Positions 8,577 through 14,933 of a stretch of DNA of 21,399 nt are shown here, one piece after another. The notes below the pieces were generated by a model, which was given only the letters and a program-made list of their open reading frames with translations, searched no databases and was not told the origin of the DNA. The position numbers were made by a program, and so were the translations under genes. Numbering within the stretch: position 1 is the stretch's first letter; each line of letters starts with the position of its first letter. Origin of the DNA: Candidatus Nomurabacteria bacterium RIFCSPLOWO2_01_FULL_41_12 (lineage in GTDB: Bacteria > Patescibacteriota > Minisyncoccia > Phycocordibacterales > UBA9973); contig MFUY01000022.1 in NCBI GenBank assembly GCA_001787035.1, positions 1 through 21,399 of the forward strand, read 5' to 3'.

Positions 8577-9707
8577 ATGCATGATTTAGCGTTGTATCGC
8601 AAATACCGGCCAAAAAGCTTCAAAGAAGTTCTAGGACAGAACCATATTGTAGATGTCTTGGAGAGTTCGGTAGAAACGAACAAGGTTTCGCATGCGTATC
8701 TTTTTGTCGGCTCCAGAGGCACAGGTAAAACTTCTGTCGCTAGGATTTTTGCGAATAAAATTGGCGTATCTGTCAATGACCTTTATGAGATAGATGCGGC
8801 TTCAAACAGGGGAATTGAAGACATTAAAGAGCTCCGCGACGGCGCGAGGGTCTTGCCTTTCGATTCAAAATACAAAGTCTACATCATTGACGAAGTGCAT
8901 ATGCTCTCCAAAGACGCCTGGGGCGCGTTATTAAAAACCTTGGAAGAGCCGCCCAAACATGTCATTTTTATGCTGGCGACGACGGAGTTTCATAAAGTGC
9001 CGGAGACGATAATTTCCCGCTGTCAGGTTTTTGTTTTCAAAAAAGCATCGGACGCTATTTCTAAAAAAATGCTGATTGATGTAGCGAAAAAAGAAGGCTT
9101 TGAGCTGGATGCCGGCAGTGCCGAACTTTTGGCTATTTTAGGCGATGGAAGTTTCCGTGATGCATTGGGGGAGCTTCAAAAAGTATTGAATTTTATTGGA
9201 AAAGATAAAAAAACCCCGAACCAGAGCAAGCTCGGTACGGGGCAGGTTAAAAGAGAGGACGTAGAGAAAATAACCGGCGCGCCGAAGACAGCGCTGGTGA
9301 ATGATTTTATTTCCGCGATTGCGGAGAAAAATATTGAAAAGGGGATTATGGCGGTGCGAAAGGCAGCAGAAGCAAATCTTGATATGAAGCTTTATTTTAA
9401 ACTAATTATAGAAAAATTCCGAGTGGCGATAATCCTGCGCTACGCGCCAAAACTGGAAGAAGAAATGGCAGGGGACTTAGGCGAGGAAGATTTGAAATTC
9501 CTGAAAGCTTTAGTTAAAACAGACCCCGAACGAAAGCCTTCGGCTTCATACGGGGCAGGCAAAGAAGGTCATTTATTTACTTCTTCTACGTTGGCAATAT
9601 TATTAGAAGCGTATCAAAATATAGACAATGCCTTTATCTCCGAGCTTCCGCTTGAACTTGCATTAGTAAAAATAATAGGTAAAGAATCAGGAGCTGTGGA
9701 TAAGTAA
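8577..9707 (+). CDS. dnaX: DNA polymerase III clamp-loader subunit DnaX (gamma/tau), short form
   Basis: ATPase subunit of the sliding-clamp loader. The ATG at 8577 gives MHDLALYRKYRPKSF, the usual DnaX beginning, for 376 residues. Walker A is GSRGTGKT (45-52), Walker B IIDEVHML (103-110), sensor 1 is in FMLATTEFHK, and the SRC motif with the arginine finger is at 147-149. Between Walker A and EIDAASNRG (71-79) only about 18 residues remain, so the four-cysteine zinc module found here in most bacterial DnaX and HolB proteins is missing. No tau extension is present; the protein ends after the collar domain. Two palindromic DNA elements are translated as insert-like peptides, at residues about 213-223 and 316-328 (see repeats). 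The promoter sits directly upstream. Confidence 0.95.
   Translation: MHDLALYRKYRPKSFKEVLGQNHIVDVLESSVETNKVSHAYLFVGSRGTGKTSVARIFANKIGVSVNDLYEIDAASNRGIEDIKELRDGARVLPFDSKYKVYIIDEVHMLSKDAWGALLKTLEEPPKHVIFMLATTEFHKVPETIISRCQVFVFKKASDAISKKMLIDVAKKEGFELDAGSAELLAILGDGSFRDALGELQKVLNFIGKDKKTPNQSKLGTGQVKREDVEKITGAPKTALVNDFISAIAEKNIEKGIMAVRKAAEANLDMKLYFKLIIEKFRVAIILRYAPKLEEEMAGDLGEEDLKFLKALVKTDPERKPSASYGAGKEGHLFTSSTLAILLEAYQNIDNAFISELPLELALVKIIGKESGAVDK
9213..9246 (+). repeat. Palindromic element copy 1, inside dnaX
   Basis: A hairpin is formed by CCCCG (9214-9218) with CGGGG (9238-9242), then ACC with GGT, then GAG with CTC around CAAG, with an A:A mismatch (9219/9237) and a bulged A (9223). The ends ACCCCGAAC and TACGGGGCAGG are identical to those of copy 2. 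It is translated in frame as TPNQSKLGTGQ between two conserved stretches of DnaX. Confidence 0.7.
9523..9559 (+). repeat. Palindromic element copy 2, inside dnaX
   Basis: A hairpin with CCCCG (9524-9528) pairing CGGGG (9551-9555), GAA (9532-9534) pairing TTC (9545-9547) and GCC pairing GGC around TTC, with the same A:A mismatch beside the CCCCG stem and a bulged A (9535). It shares nine bases at the left end and eleven at the right end with copy 1, but the middle differs and it is read in another frame, as DPERKPSASYGAG. Confidence 0.7.
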
Positions 9708-9752
9708 TTGATTCATACTCAGGTAAGATGTTATAATACTAATGTCCTACCT
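9708..9752 (+). promoter_or_regulatory. Promoter of the HTH/WAEGSK gene
   Basis: TTGATT (9708-9713), an 18-base spacer, perfect TATAAT (9732-9737) preceded by TGT, then 15 bases to the ATG at 9753. An ATG at 9742 opens a four-codon frame whose TGA overlaps the gene's start as ATGA (9753-9756), so a leaderless mini-ORF could feed ribosomes into the gene. The promoter follows the dnaX stop immediately. Confidence 0.65.
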
Positions 9753-10451
9753 ATGATAAAAAAACTCAAAGAAAAGAAAAGTGCTATTAAGCTAAGAAGG
9801 CAAGGAAAAACTTACTCTGAGATTTTACGAGTTATTCCGGTTGCTAAATCAACATTAGGTCTTTGGCTTAAAGATGCTAAACTTTCTATTCCTGAAAATC
9901 AAAAATTTACTGAGGCTAAAAGACTTGCATCACTACGTGGAGGGCAAACAAAAAATAAACAAAGGGTCGAGAAACAAAGAACTATCTTACTTACAGCTAA
10001 ATCTCAAATTTTGAGTATATCTGAGCATGAACTATTTTTAATAGGTATTATTTTATACTGGGCAGAAGGCTCAAAAGAAAAAGAATATCATCCAGGTTCA
10101 ACTTTTGCCTTTTCTAATATGGACCCGAAAATGATTCAAGTACTTCTTGCGTGGCTTTTTAAGGTGTGCAAAATTAGTAAAAATATGCTAATCTTCAATA
10201 TATTTCTTCATGAAACTCACAAGTATAGAGTAGAAGAAGTAAGACGATATTGGTCTAAGATTACAGGTTTTCCAGTGGACAGGTTCAAAAGTGTGTACTG
10301 GAAAAGAAATAAACTAAAAACTAATCGTAAAAACGTAGAGGAGAAATATTACGGTGTTTTGAAAATAAAGGTAAGGAAAAGTTCAAGTTTGGTTCGTAAA
10401 ATTGCAGGTTGGTCGGAGGGAATCTTTGAAAAGGTTGTAAATAAAAAATAA
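9753..10451 (+). CDS. HTH protein with LAGLIDADG-like WAEGSK domain
   Basis: A 232-residue basic protein. Residues 10-40 form a transposase/homeodomain-like helix-turn-helix (IKLRRQGKTYSEIL...AKSTLGLWLK). A second domain from about 90 contains IGIILYWAEGSK (97-108), which resembles the LAGLIDADG-type helix with an acidic residue seen in homing endonuclease-like proteins, followed by FSNMDPKMIQVLLAWL. I recall similar HTH plus WAEGSK proteins as frequent in CPR genomes, usually labelled hypothetical; I cannot verify this here. No cutting activity is shown; it could equally be a DNA-binding regulator. The gene is richer in A and T than dnaX before it, is absent from any operon logic, and sits 14 bases before a tRNA gene, all consistent with insertion. 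The TTG at 9708 would add 15 residues but belongs to the -35 box. Confidence 0.7.
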   Translation: MIKKLKEKKSAIKLRRQGKTYSEILRVIPVAKSTLGLWLKDAKLSIPENQKFTEAKRLASLRGGQTKNKQRVEKQRTILLTAKSQILSISEHELFLIGIILYWAEGSKEKEYHPGSTFAFSNMDPKMIQVLLAWLFKVCKISKNMLIFNIFLHETHKYRVEEVRRYWSKITGFPVDRFKSVYWKRNKLKTNRKNVEEKYYGVLKIKVRKSSSLVRKIAGWSEGIFEKVVNKK

Positions 10452-10453
10452 TT

Positions 10454-10547
10454 TGTCCGCAAAGCTGGGAGATCGTCTAACGGTAGGACATCTCCCTTTG
10501 AAGGAGAGTATCTTGGTTCGATTCCAAGTCTCCCAGCCTTGCGGATG
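10454..10547 (+). repeat. Inverted repeat extending the tRNA-Gln acceptor stem
   Basis: The bases just outside the tRNA continue the helix: 10465-10464 pair with 10536-10537, one A:C mismatch follows, then TCCGCAA (10456-10462) pairs perfectly with TTGCGGA (10539-10545), with two G-T wobbles beyond. The discriminator G is itself paired with the -1 C. Confidence 0.6.
10466..10536 (+). tRNA. tRNA-Gln (anticodon TTG)
   Basis: The cloverleaf was folded by hand. Acceptor TGGGAGA (10466-10472) pairs with TCTCCCA (10529-10535), discriminator G at 10536. D-arm 10475-10489, anticodon stem TCTCC/GGAGA with loop CTTTGAA (10496-10502) giving anticodon TTG (10498-10500), a four-base variable loop, and T-arm CTTGG/CCAAG around TTCGATT. 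CCA is not encoded (CCT follows the discriminator), so it must be added by the CCA enzyme. No separate promoter is obvious; it may be cut from the transcript of the HTH gene 14 bases upstream. Confidence 0.95.
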
Positions 10548-10561
10548 AGTAAAAATGTTAA

Positions 10562-10669
10562 TATAAAATTACAATAAAAGAAAGAAAAATAAACTTAGAT
10601 GAAAATAAGGAAATTTATATTTTAGATATTGGATTTAAAGAAGTAAAAGAAAAACCTGAGGTACATTAA
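10562..10669 (+). pseudogene. Open stretch without start codon, possible gene remnant
   Basis: Thirty-five sense codons follow a TAA at 10559 and end at TAA (10667-10669). The peptide has a plausible look (parts read EIYILDIGFKEVKEK) but contains no ATG, GTG or TTG to start it. It could be the tail of a decayed gene, or chance in A-rich DNA. No family is recognised. Confidence 0.2.
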
Positions 10670-10760
10670 ATAACATAATATTATAAAACCCTATTTCGTT
10701 CGTTTGACATGGGTAGACGCATCATGAATTTGATTTTCCTAATATGCTACAATCATAGGC
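10670..10760. promoter_or_regulatory. Intergenic stretch with extended -10 promoter of the 10761 gene
   Basis: TACAAT (10748-10753) preceded by TGC is an extended -10 placed seven bases before the ATG at 10761, again predicting a leaderless mRNA. A perfect TTGACA occurs at 10704-10709 but is 38 bases from that -10, so it is not its partner. Nothing else is recognisable between the possible remnant and this promoter. Confidence 0.55.
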
Positions 10761-11198
10761 ATGACTGGAGCAGAACAATGGGAGGCAAAACTAAGCGCTA
10801 TGGGTATGCCCGCAGAACTACCTTTAGAGCATGTAAAAGCGGCAGAGGTTGGTATCGACCTCGTTTCTTTAGATTTGGCTAGTCCTGAAGCGGAAGAATT
10901 TGCTAGGAAATTGAGACAAGAGGGGCCTAATAACGTTCTAGGAGGATTTCCTGAAGATATAAATGAAATGGTTTCTCTAATAAAAGGCTTAAGAAAAGAG
11001 CTGCTGGCACAAGGTATTCCTGAAGCAGAGATACATCTGGCTATTCACTCATCATGCGTTAATAGCCATGACTGTATTATGTTGTACCATAACAATGGTA
11101 AAAAATATCACTACAATACAAAACATATTCTCAATTACTCCAGAGACGAAATGATTTCCAAACTGGTAGCTCACGGTCTTTCTTTTAGAGAACAATAA
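10761..11198 (+). CDS. Uncharacterised 145-residue protein
   Basis: No family is recognised. The frame has a convincing promoter and coding-like composition. The first half is acidic and helical-looking (residues about 1-85, many Ala, Glu and Leu, with no membrane segment or signal peptide). The second half has a dense cluster of metal- or thiol-type residues, HLAIHSSCVNSHDCIMLYH, with two cysteines six residues apart and several histidines, then a NNGKKYHYNTKH stretch. A metal site or a cysteine-based active site would fit this cluster but is only inferred. It stands alone between the tRNA and the convergent DCC gene, 9 bases from the latter's stop codon. It could be a lineage-specific soluble protein. 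Confidence 0.7.
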   Translation: MTGAEQWEAKLSAMGMPAELPLEHVKAAEVGIDLVSLDLASPEAEEFARKLRQEGPNNVLGGFPEDINEMVSLIKGLRKELLAQGIPEAEIHLAIHSSCVNSHDCIMLYHNNGKKYHYNTKHILNYSRDEMISKLVAHGLSFREQ

Positions 11199-11207
11199 AA
11201 AGATATT

Positions 11208-11603
11208 TTATATTTCTTTCTTGCAGTGAAAATCACAAATATCCTTTTTTCCGCCGAATAAATAGCGAGAACGGGAAATTAAACGATATATCAATTTCCC
11301 AAGCTGTTTGATTAAAGGCAAGTTAATGAACCAGGCCAGAAATTTTCGGTCAGTCGCTGTCCACATCCAGATAAAAGCATCTATGCCCCGCACCAAATGC
11401 CCCACAGGGTCTTTGGCATAAATATAACGCTCAATTGATTCACCCATCAAGCCGGCTTTTTCCTGGTTAAAATTGGGTTTAGAAGCATCAATAAAGATGA
11501 GACGCTTTTTTGAATCGGCTTTTTGAAATTTACTAATTTGCGCAATACACATCCGGCATGTTCCGTCATAGAAAACGGTGATGGGGTAAGACACGTTGAT
11601 CAT
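11208..11603 (-). CDS. DCC-family (DUF393) thiol-disulfide oxidoreductase-like protein
   Basis: A 131-residue protein of the DCC family, named for its conserved Asp-Cys-Cys motif near the N-terminus. Seen here: VFYDGTCRMC (10-19), giving D13, C16 and C19 in a YDGxCxxC arrangement, followed by a thioredoxin-like strand (RLIFIDAS). The family is predicted to act in thiol-disulfide exchange; its exact substrate is generally unknown. A second cysteine pair, CDFHC, is close to the C-terminus. It is transcribed divergently from a membrane protein plus an NDH-2-like dehydrogenase, with about 95 bases of shared upstream DNA, so a joint redox or membrane electron-transfer role is plausible but inferred. 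Confidence 0.85.
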   Translation of the reverse strand: MINVSYPITVFYDGTCRMCIAQISKFQKADSKKRLIFIDASKPNFNQEKAGLMGESIERYIYAKDPVGHLVRGIDAFIWMWTATDRKFLAWFINLPLIKQLGKLIYRLISRSRYLFGGKKDICDFHCKKEI

Positions 11604-11635
11604 ATTATTATCTTACCAAGGATAAAGCATAATTT
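11604..11635 (-). promoter_or_regulatory. Promoter of the DCC gene, extended -10, leaderless
   Basis: On the minus strand TTGGAA, an 18-base spacer, and TAAGAT (11615-11610) preceded by TGG. Six bases lie between the -10 and the ATG (11603-11601). Confidence 0.55.
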
Positions 11636-11663
11636 CCAATACAAAATTAAGCGTACATAAAAA

Positions 11664-11698
11664 TTGATTTAAAGCTTTTTTTGTATTATTCTAAATAT
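11664..11698 (+). promoter_or_regulatory. Promoter of the membrane protein/NDH-2 pair
   Basis: TTGATT (11664-11669), a 17-base spacer, TATTCT (11687-11692), then six bases to the ATG at 11699. This favours that ATG over the in-frame TTG at 11681. Confidence 0.5.
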
Positions 11699-12121
11699 AT
11701 GGAAGTAAAATACCTGCAAAAACAATACGACCGATTTTTGTCCCAAGTAAAGGAAGAGGCCAAAGACCTTTACTGGCTTTATAATTTCTTTTTTATAATA
11801 GAGTCTGCCTTAGTTGGGGCATTATTGGTTGGGAAAATAGTTCCAGATTATTTATTTAAGGCTCAAATTTCTGGCCTCATTCTTGCTTTGTATTGGTTTA
11901 TGATTGTGCACAAGCAGAGGCTTTGGAGAAACAGCTTAATTCAAAGAATCCAAAAAATAGAAGAAGTGCTCAAATATGAAAATGATTTTCAGATGTGGCC
12001 ACCAAAACCGCAGGGCGCAGGTTTCTTTCGAGAGTATATCTTGGGAAAAAGAGGTTTATGGAGGTCTCTTTTTTTACTACCGTTAGGCTTTGCAATTTTT
12101 TGGCTGATGTTAATTTTTTAA
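11699..12121 (+). CDS. Small membrane protein with three predicted helices
   Basis: A 140-residue protein; no family is named with confidence. A charged N-terminus (1-24) is followed by hydrophobic stretches at about 27-46 (NFFFIIESALVGALLVG), 54-71 (KAQISGLILALYWFMIV) and 121-140 (WRSLFLLPLGFAIFWLM). Between helices 2 and 3 lies a basic, helical cytoplasmic-type loop (HKQRLWRNSLIQRIQKIEEVL) and a tryptophan/proline patch (MWPPKPQG). The NDH-2-like gene starts 20 bases later with no promoter or Shine-Dalgarno of its own that I can see, so the two are probably one operon. It may anchor or partner the dehydrogenase; that is inference from position. The ATG was chosen from the promoter spacing. 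Confidence 0.75.
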   Translation: MEVKYLQKQYDRFLSQVKEEAKDLYWLYNFFFIIESALVGALLVGKIVPDYLFKAQISGLILALYWFMIVHKQRLWRNSLIQRIQKIEEVLKYENDFQMWPPKPQGAGFFREYILGKRGLWRSLFLLPLGFAIFWLMLIF

Positions 12122-12141
12122 ACCATGGCAACATTTTATAA

Positions 12142-13371
12142 ATGATTGAAAAAAATATTTTAATAGTAGGTGGCGGTTTTGGCGGCGTTGCTTGCGCCCT
12201 TACTCTTGCCAGACATAATCATATCTCTGCAAAGATTACGCTTGTTTCTGATAAGCCACATTTTGAATATACTCCGGCGCTTTATAGGGTCGTGACAGGC
12301 CATTCACCACTTGAAGTATGTATCCCTCTCTCGGAAATTTTTCCCGACAATAAAGTCACTTCCATTACCGACACAATCACTAGTCTTGATTTACTGGAGA
12401 AAAAAGCTTTTGGAAGTTCAGGAAGTACTTACCAATTTGATTATGTAGTCCTCGCCTTAGGATCGCAGACAACGTATTTCAATCTTCCCGGCCTGGCTGC
12501 TTTTTCTTTCGGCTTCAAATCCATTACCGAAGCATTGCGGCTCAAGCGCCATATTCACAAGCTCTTTGAGGAATGCAAAGCTCCGCATGCCAATACCGAT
12601 ACTAAAATGCGTTTTGTTGTTGTTGGGGCAGGAGCGAGTGGTATTGAGCTCTCCGGTGAATTGGCAGGTTACACAAAAATACTCGCAAAAAAACATAAAA
12701 TTCCAAAATCAACCATCGCAATTGACCTGATTGAGGCAAATTCTCATATCCTGCCTTTATTTCCTGAAAACCTTACATTAAAAATAAAAAAACGATTACA
12801 GAAATTAGGAGTAAATATTTTTACAAACAAACAAATGCAGAGAGAAGAAGTAGAAAAAGTTTATTTAAAAGATTTAACCATGAAAACTGATACGGTGATT
12901 TGGACCGCGGGCACCAAGCCGAACGAACTTTATTCAAAAATATCAGGCCTCGTATTTGACAATAAAGGCAAAGTGCTGGTAGATGAATATCTGCGGGCAA
13001 AATTTTTTAATTTTGTATTTGTGGCTGGTGATGGCGCGGCAACGCCATACTCCGGCATGGCGCAGACAGCTATCCGCGAAGGAACACTGGCTGCACAAAA
13101 CATCATAAATATGTTGGATGGTAAAATGCTTGCCGTATATAAACCAAAAGAACCTTATTATTCATTTCCCGTGGGTCCTCTATGGGCGGCAACATTGATC
13201 GGCCCCATAGCCGTATATGGGAAAATCGGCTGGCTGCTGCGAAAGCTGGCAGACTTAAGATATTTTACTTCTATCTTACCCTTTAAAAAGGCAATAACGG
13301 CGTTTAGAAGCGATAAAACTCTATGCGAGAATTGTAAAATTTGCACCCCAGAACAAGAAAAGTTAAATTGA
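12142..13371 (+). CDS. ndh: NDH-2-type FAD-dependent NAD(P)H dehydrogenase
   Basis: A 409-residue two-dinucleotide-fold flavoprotein. FAD site GGGFGG (10-15), then LALGSQT (104-110); NAD(P)H site VGAGASGIE (161-169); second FAD motif VAGDGAATPYSGMAQTAIREG (294-314), where the AQ-A-REG pattern is typical of type II NADH:quinone reductases. This family passes electrons from NADH to membrane quinone without pumping protons. The C-terminal region (about 345-385) is hydrophobic and amphipathic, as expected for membrane attachment. Unusually the protein ends with a CxxCxxC cluster (C395, C398, C401). Other family options are sulfide:quinone reductase (the catalytic cysteine pattern is not seen) or another pyridine-nucleotide disulfide-type reductase. 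It follows a small membrane protein by 20 bases and ends where the guaB promoter begins. Confidence 0.87.
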   Translation: MIEKNILIVGGGFGGVACALTLARHNHISAKITLVSDKPHFEYTPALYRVVTGHSPLEVCIPLSEIFPDNKVTSITDTITSLDLLEKKAFGSSGSTYQFDYVVLALGSQTTYFNLPGLAAFSFGFKSITEALRLKRHIHKLFEECKAPHANTDTKMRFVVVGAGASGIELSGELAGYTKILAKKHKIPKSTIAIDLIEANSHILPLFPENLTLKIKKRLQKLGVNIFTNKQMQREEVEKVYLKDLTMKTDTVIWTAGTKPNELYSKISGLVFDNKGKVLVDEYLRAKFFNFVFVAGDGAATPYSGMAQTAIREGTLAAQNIINMLDGKMLAVYKPKEPYYSFPVGPLWAATLIGPIAVYGKIGWLLRKLADLRYFTSILPFKKAITAFRSDKTLCENCKICTPEQEKLN

Positions 13372-13407
13372 CGCAAACTATTTTTACGTGTATAGTGTAA
13401 ACTCAAT
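13368..13407 (+). promoter_or_regulatory. guaB promoter
   Basis: TTGACG (13368-13373), overlapping the ndh stop codon, a 17-base spacer and TATAGT (13391-13396). Eleven bases separate it from the ATG, predicting a leader of only about five bases. Confidence 0.7.
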
Positions 13408-14925
13408 ATGAAAAATAATTCCCGAAAAAACCTTAAGCAAAAAAACCCGAAGAATTTAGGGGCTGGGTCTCGCCTACATAGCTGCGGCCGGGGGCTCACT
13501 TTTGATGATGTGCTTTTGGTGCCGAATTATAGCGAAGTTCTGCCGAAAGAAGTAAACACGGAAACTGTTTTGACTAAGAATATAACTTTACATATTCCAT
13601 TTATTTCAGCTGCGATGGACACGGTCACTGAAGGAACTATGGCCATAGCCATGGCGCAACAAGGAGGTATCGGCATTATTCATAAAAATTTATCGATCTT
13701 CGACCAAGCCAAAGAAGTGGAACGCGTCAAGCGATATGAATCCGGCCGGATTAGAGATCCCATTACACTTTCAGCTGGTGCAACAGTCGGTGATGCATTT
13801 TCTATACAAAAAAAATATAATTTTGGCGGTTTTCCTGTTCTGGATAAAAAAGGTCTTTTGATAGGTATTGTGACTAACCGCGATCTCCGTTTTCAAAAAG
13901 ATGAATCTACTCCGATAGAAAAAGTTATGACTATTAAATTAATAACCGGCAAGCCGAATACAACTATCGAAGAAGCAAATAATCTATTTAAAAAACATGG
14001 AATTGAAAAACTACCATTAGTAGATAAAAATAATAAATTGGTCGGGCTTATCACTTACCGGGACATCGCAAAATCTAAAGAATATCCGAACGCCACGAAA
14101 GATAGGGAAGGTCGGCTCTGTGTTGGAGCGGCTGTCGGCGCGGGCAGGGATGTTTTAATTCAAGTGGAAGCTTTAGTAAAAGCCGATGTTGATGTTATCT
14201 GTGTTGATACCGCTCATGGACACTCAAAAGGGGTTCTGGAAGCTGTTAAAAAAATACGCGCCGCTTATCCGAAACTCGATATTATCGCCGGAAATGTCGC
14301 AACTGGAGAAGGAGCCTTAGCTCTCATAAAAGCTGGCGCAAATGTGATAAAAGTGGGTATCGGTCCCGGTTCTATCTGCACAACACGTATTGTCTCCGGC
14401 GTCGGAGTGCCGCAGCTCTCCGCCGTTTCGGCTGTCTACAAGGTATGCAAGGATTTAAATATTCCGATTATTGCTGATGGGGGGATAAAACACAGTGGAG
14501 ACGTAGTTAAAGCATTAGTTTTCGGAGCCGATGCTGTAATGGGTGGCAATATGTTCGCCGGTACGGATGAATCTCCGGGAGACACTATCGTCATAAATGA
14601 TCAGAAATTTAAAAAATATCGCGGAATGGGCTCGCTCGGCGCAATGCAACGGGGTAGTAAGGACAGATATTTTCAAGATGACCAGTATGACTTGACTAAA
14701 CTGGTGCCGGAAGGAGTTTCTGGGCACGTAGCTTATAAAGGGGCTCTGTCGGAGGTCATCCATCAATTTGTCGGAGGTCTTCGTGCGGGAATGGGCTATT
14801 TAGGAGCAAAAAATATTCCAGCTTTGCGGGATGCTTCATATTACACGATCACGAGAGCCGGATTAAACGAAAGCCATGTTCATGATATTTTTATGGTTAG
14901 TCCCGCGCCCAACTACAAAAAATAA
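13408..14925 (+). CDS. guaB: Inosine-5'-monophosphate dehydrogenase
   Basis: Oxidises IMP to XMP with NAD, the committed step to GMP. The TIM-barrel core starts at LTFDDVLLVP (30-39). Two CBS domains are inserted at about 115-225 (VGDAFSIQKKYNFGGFPVLD... and IEEANNLFKKHGIEKLPLVD...). Catalytic Cys324 lies in GIGPGSICTTR (318-327); the GMGS motif (406-409) and the mobile flap follow. The 505 residues are complete. The first 29 residues are an odd basic tail (MKNNSRKNLKQKNPKNLG...) absent from typical GuaB, partly encoded by a GC-rich patch at about 13459-13497 in an otherwise AT-rich gene. The ATG fits the promoter. purA follows after 76 bases that are mostly an inverted repeat; together they cover both exits from IMP. 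Confidence 0.97.
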   Translation: MKNNSRKNLKQKNPKNLGAGSRLHSCGRGLTFDDVLLVPNYSEVLPKEVNTETVLTKNITLHIPFISAAMDTVTEGTMAIAMAQQGGIGIIHKNLSIFDQAKEVERVKRYESGRIRDPITLSAGATVGDAFSIQKKYNFGGFPVLDKKGLLIGIVTNRDLRFQKDESTPIEKVMTIKLITGKPNTTIEEANNLFKKHGIEKLPLVDKNNKLVGLITYRDIAKSKEYPNATKDREGRLCVGAAVGAGRDVLIQVEALVKADVDVICVDTAHGHSKGVLEAVKKIRAAYPKLDIIAGNVATGEGALALIKAGANVIKVGIGPGSICTTRIVSGVGVPQLSAVSAVYKVCKDLNIPIIADGGIKHSGDVVKALVFGADAVMGGNMFAGTDESPGDTIVINDQKFKKYRGMGSLGAMQRGSKDRYFQDDQYDLTKLVPEGVSGHVAYKGALSEVIHQFVGGLRAGMGYLGAKNIPALRDASYYTITRAGLNESHVHDIFMVSPAPNYKK

Positions 14926-14933
14926 CAAACCTG

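Noticed and set aside
9708..9752. TTG start adding 15 residues to the HTH protein
   Set aside because: The TTG is part of the TTGATT -35, and the segment contains a perfect extended -10.
10704..10709. TTGACA as -35 of the 10761 gene
   Set aside because: It is 38 bases from the extended -10, and no acceptable -10 lies 16-18 bases downstream.
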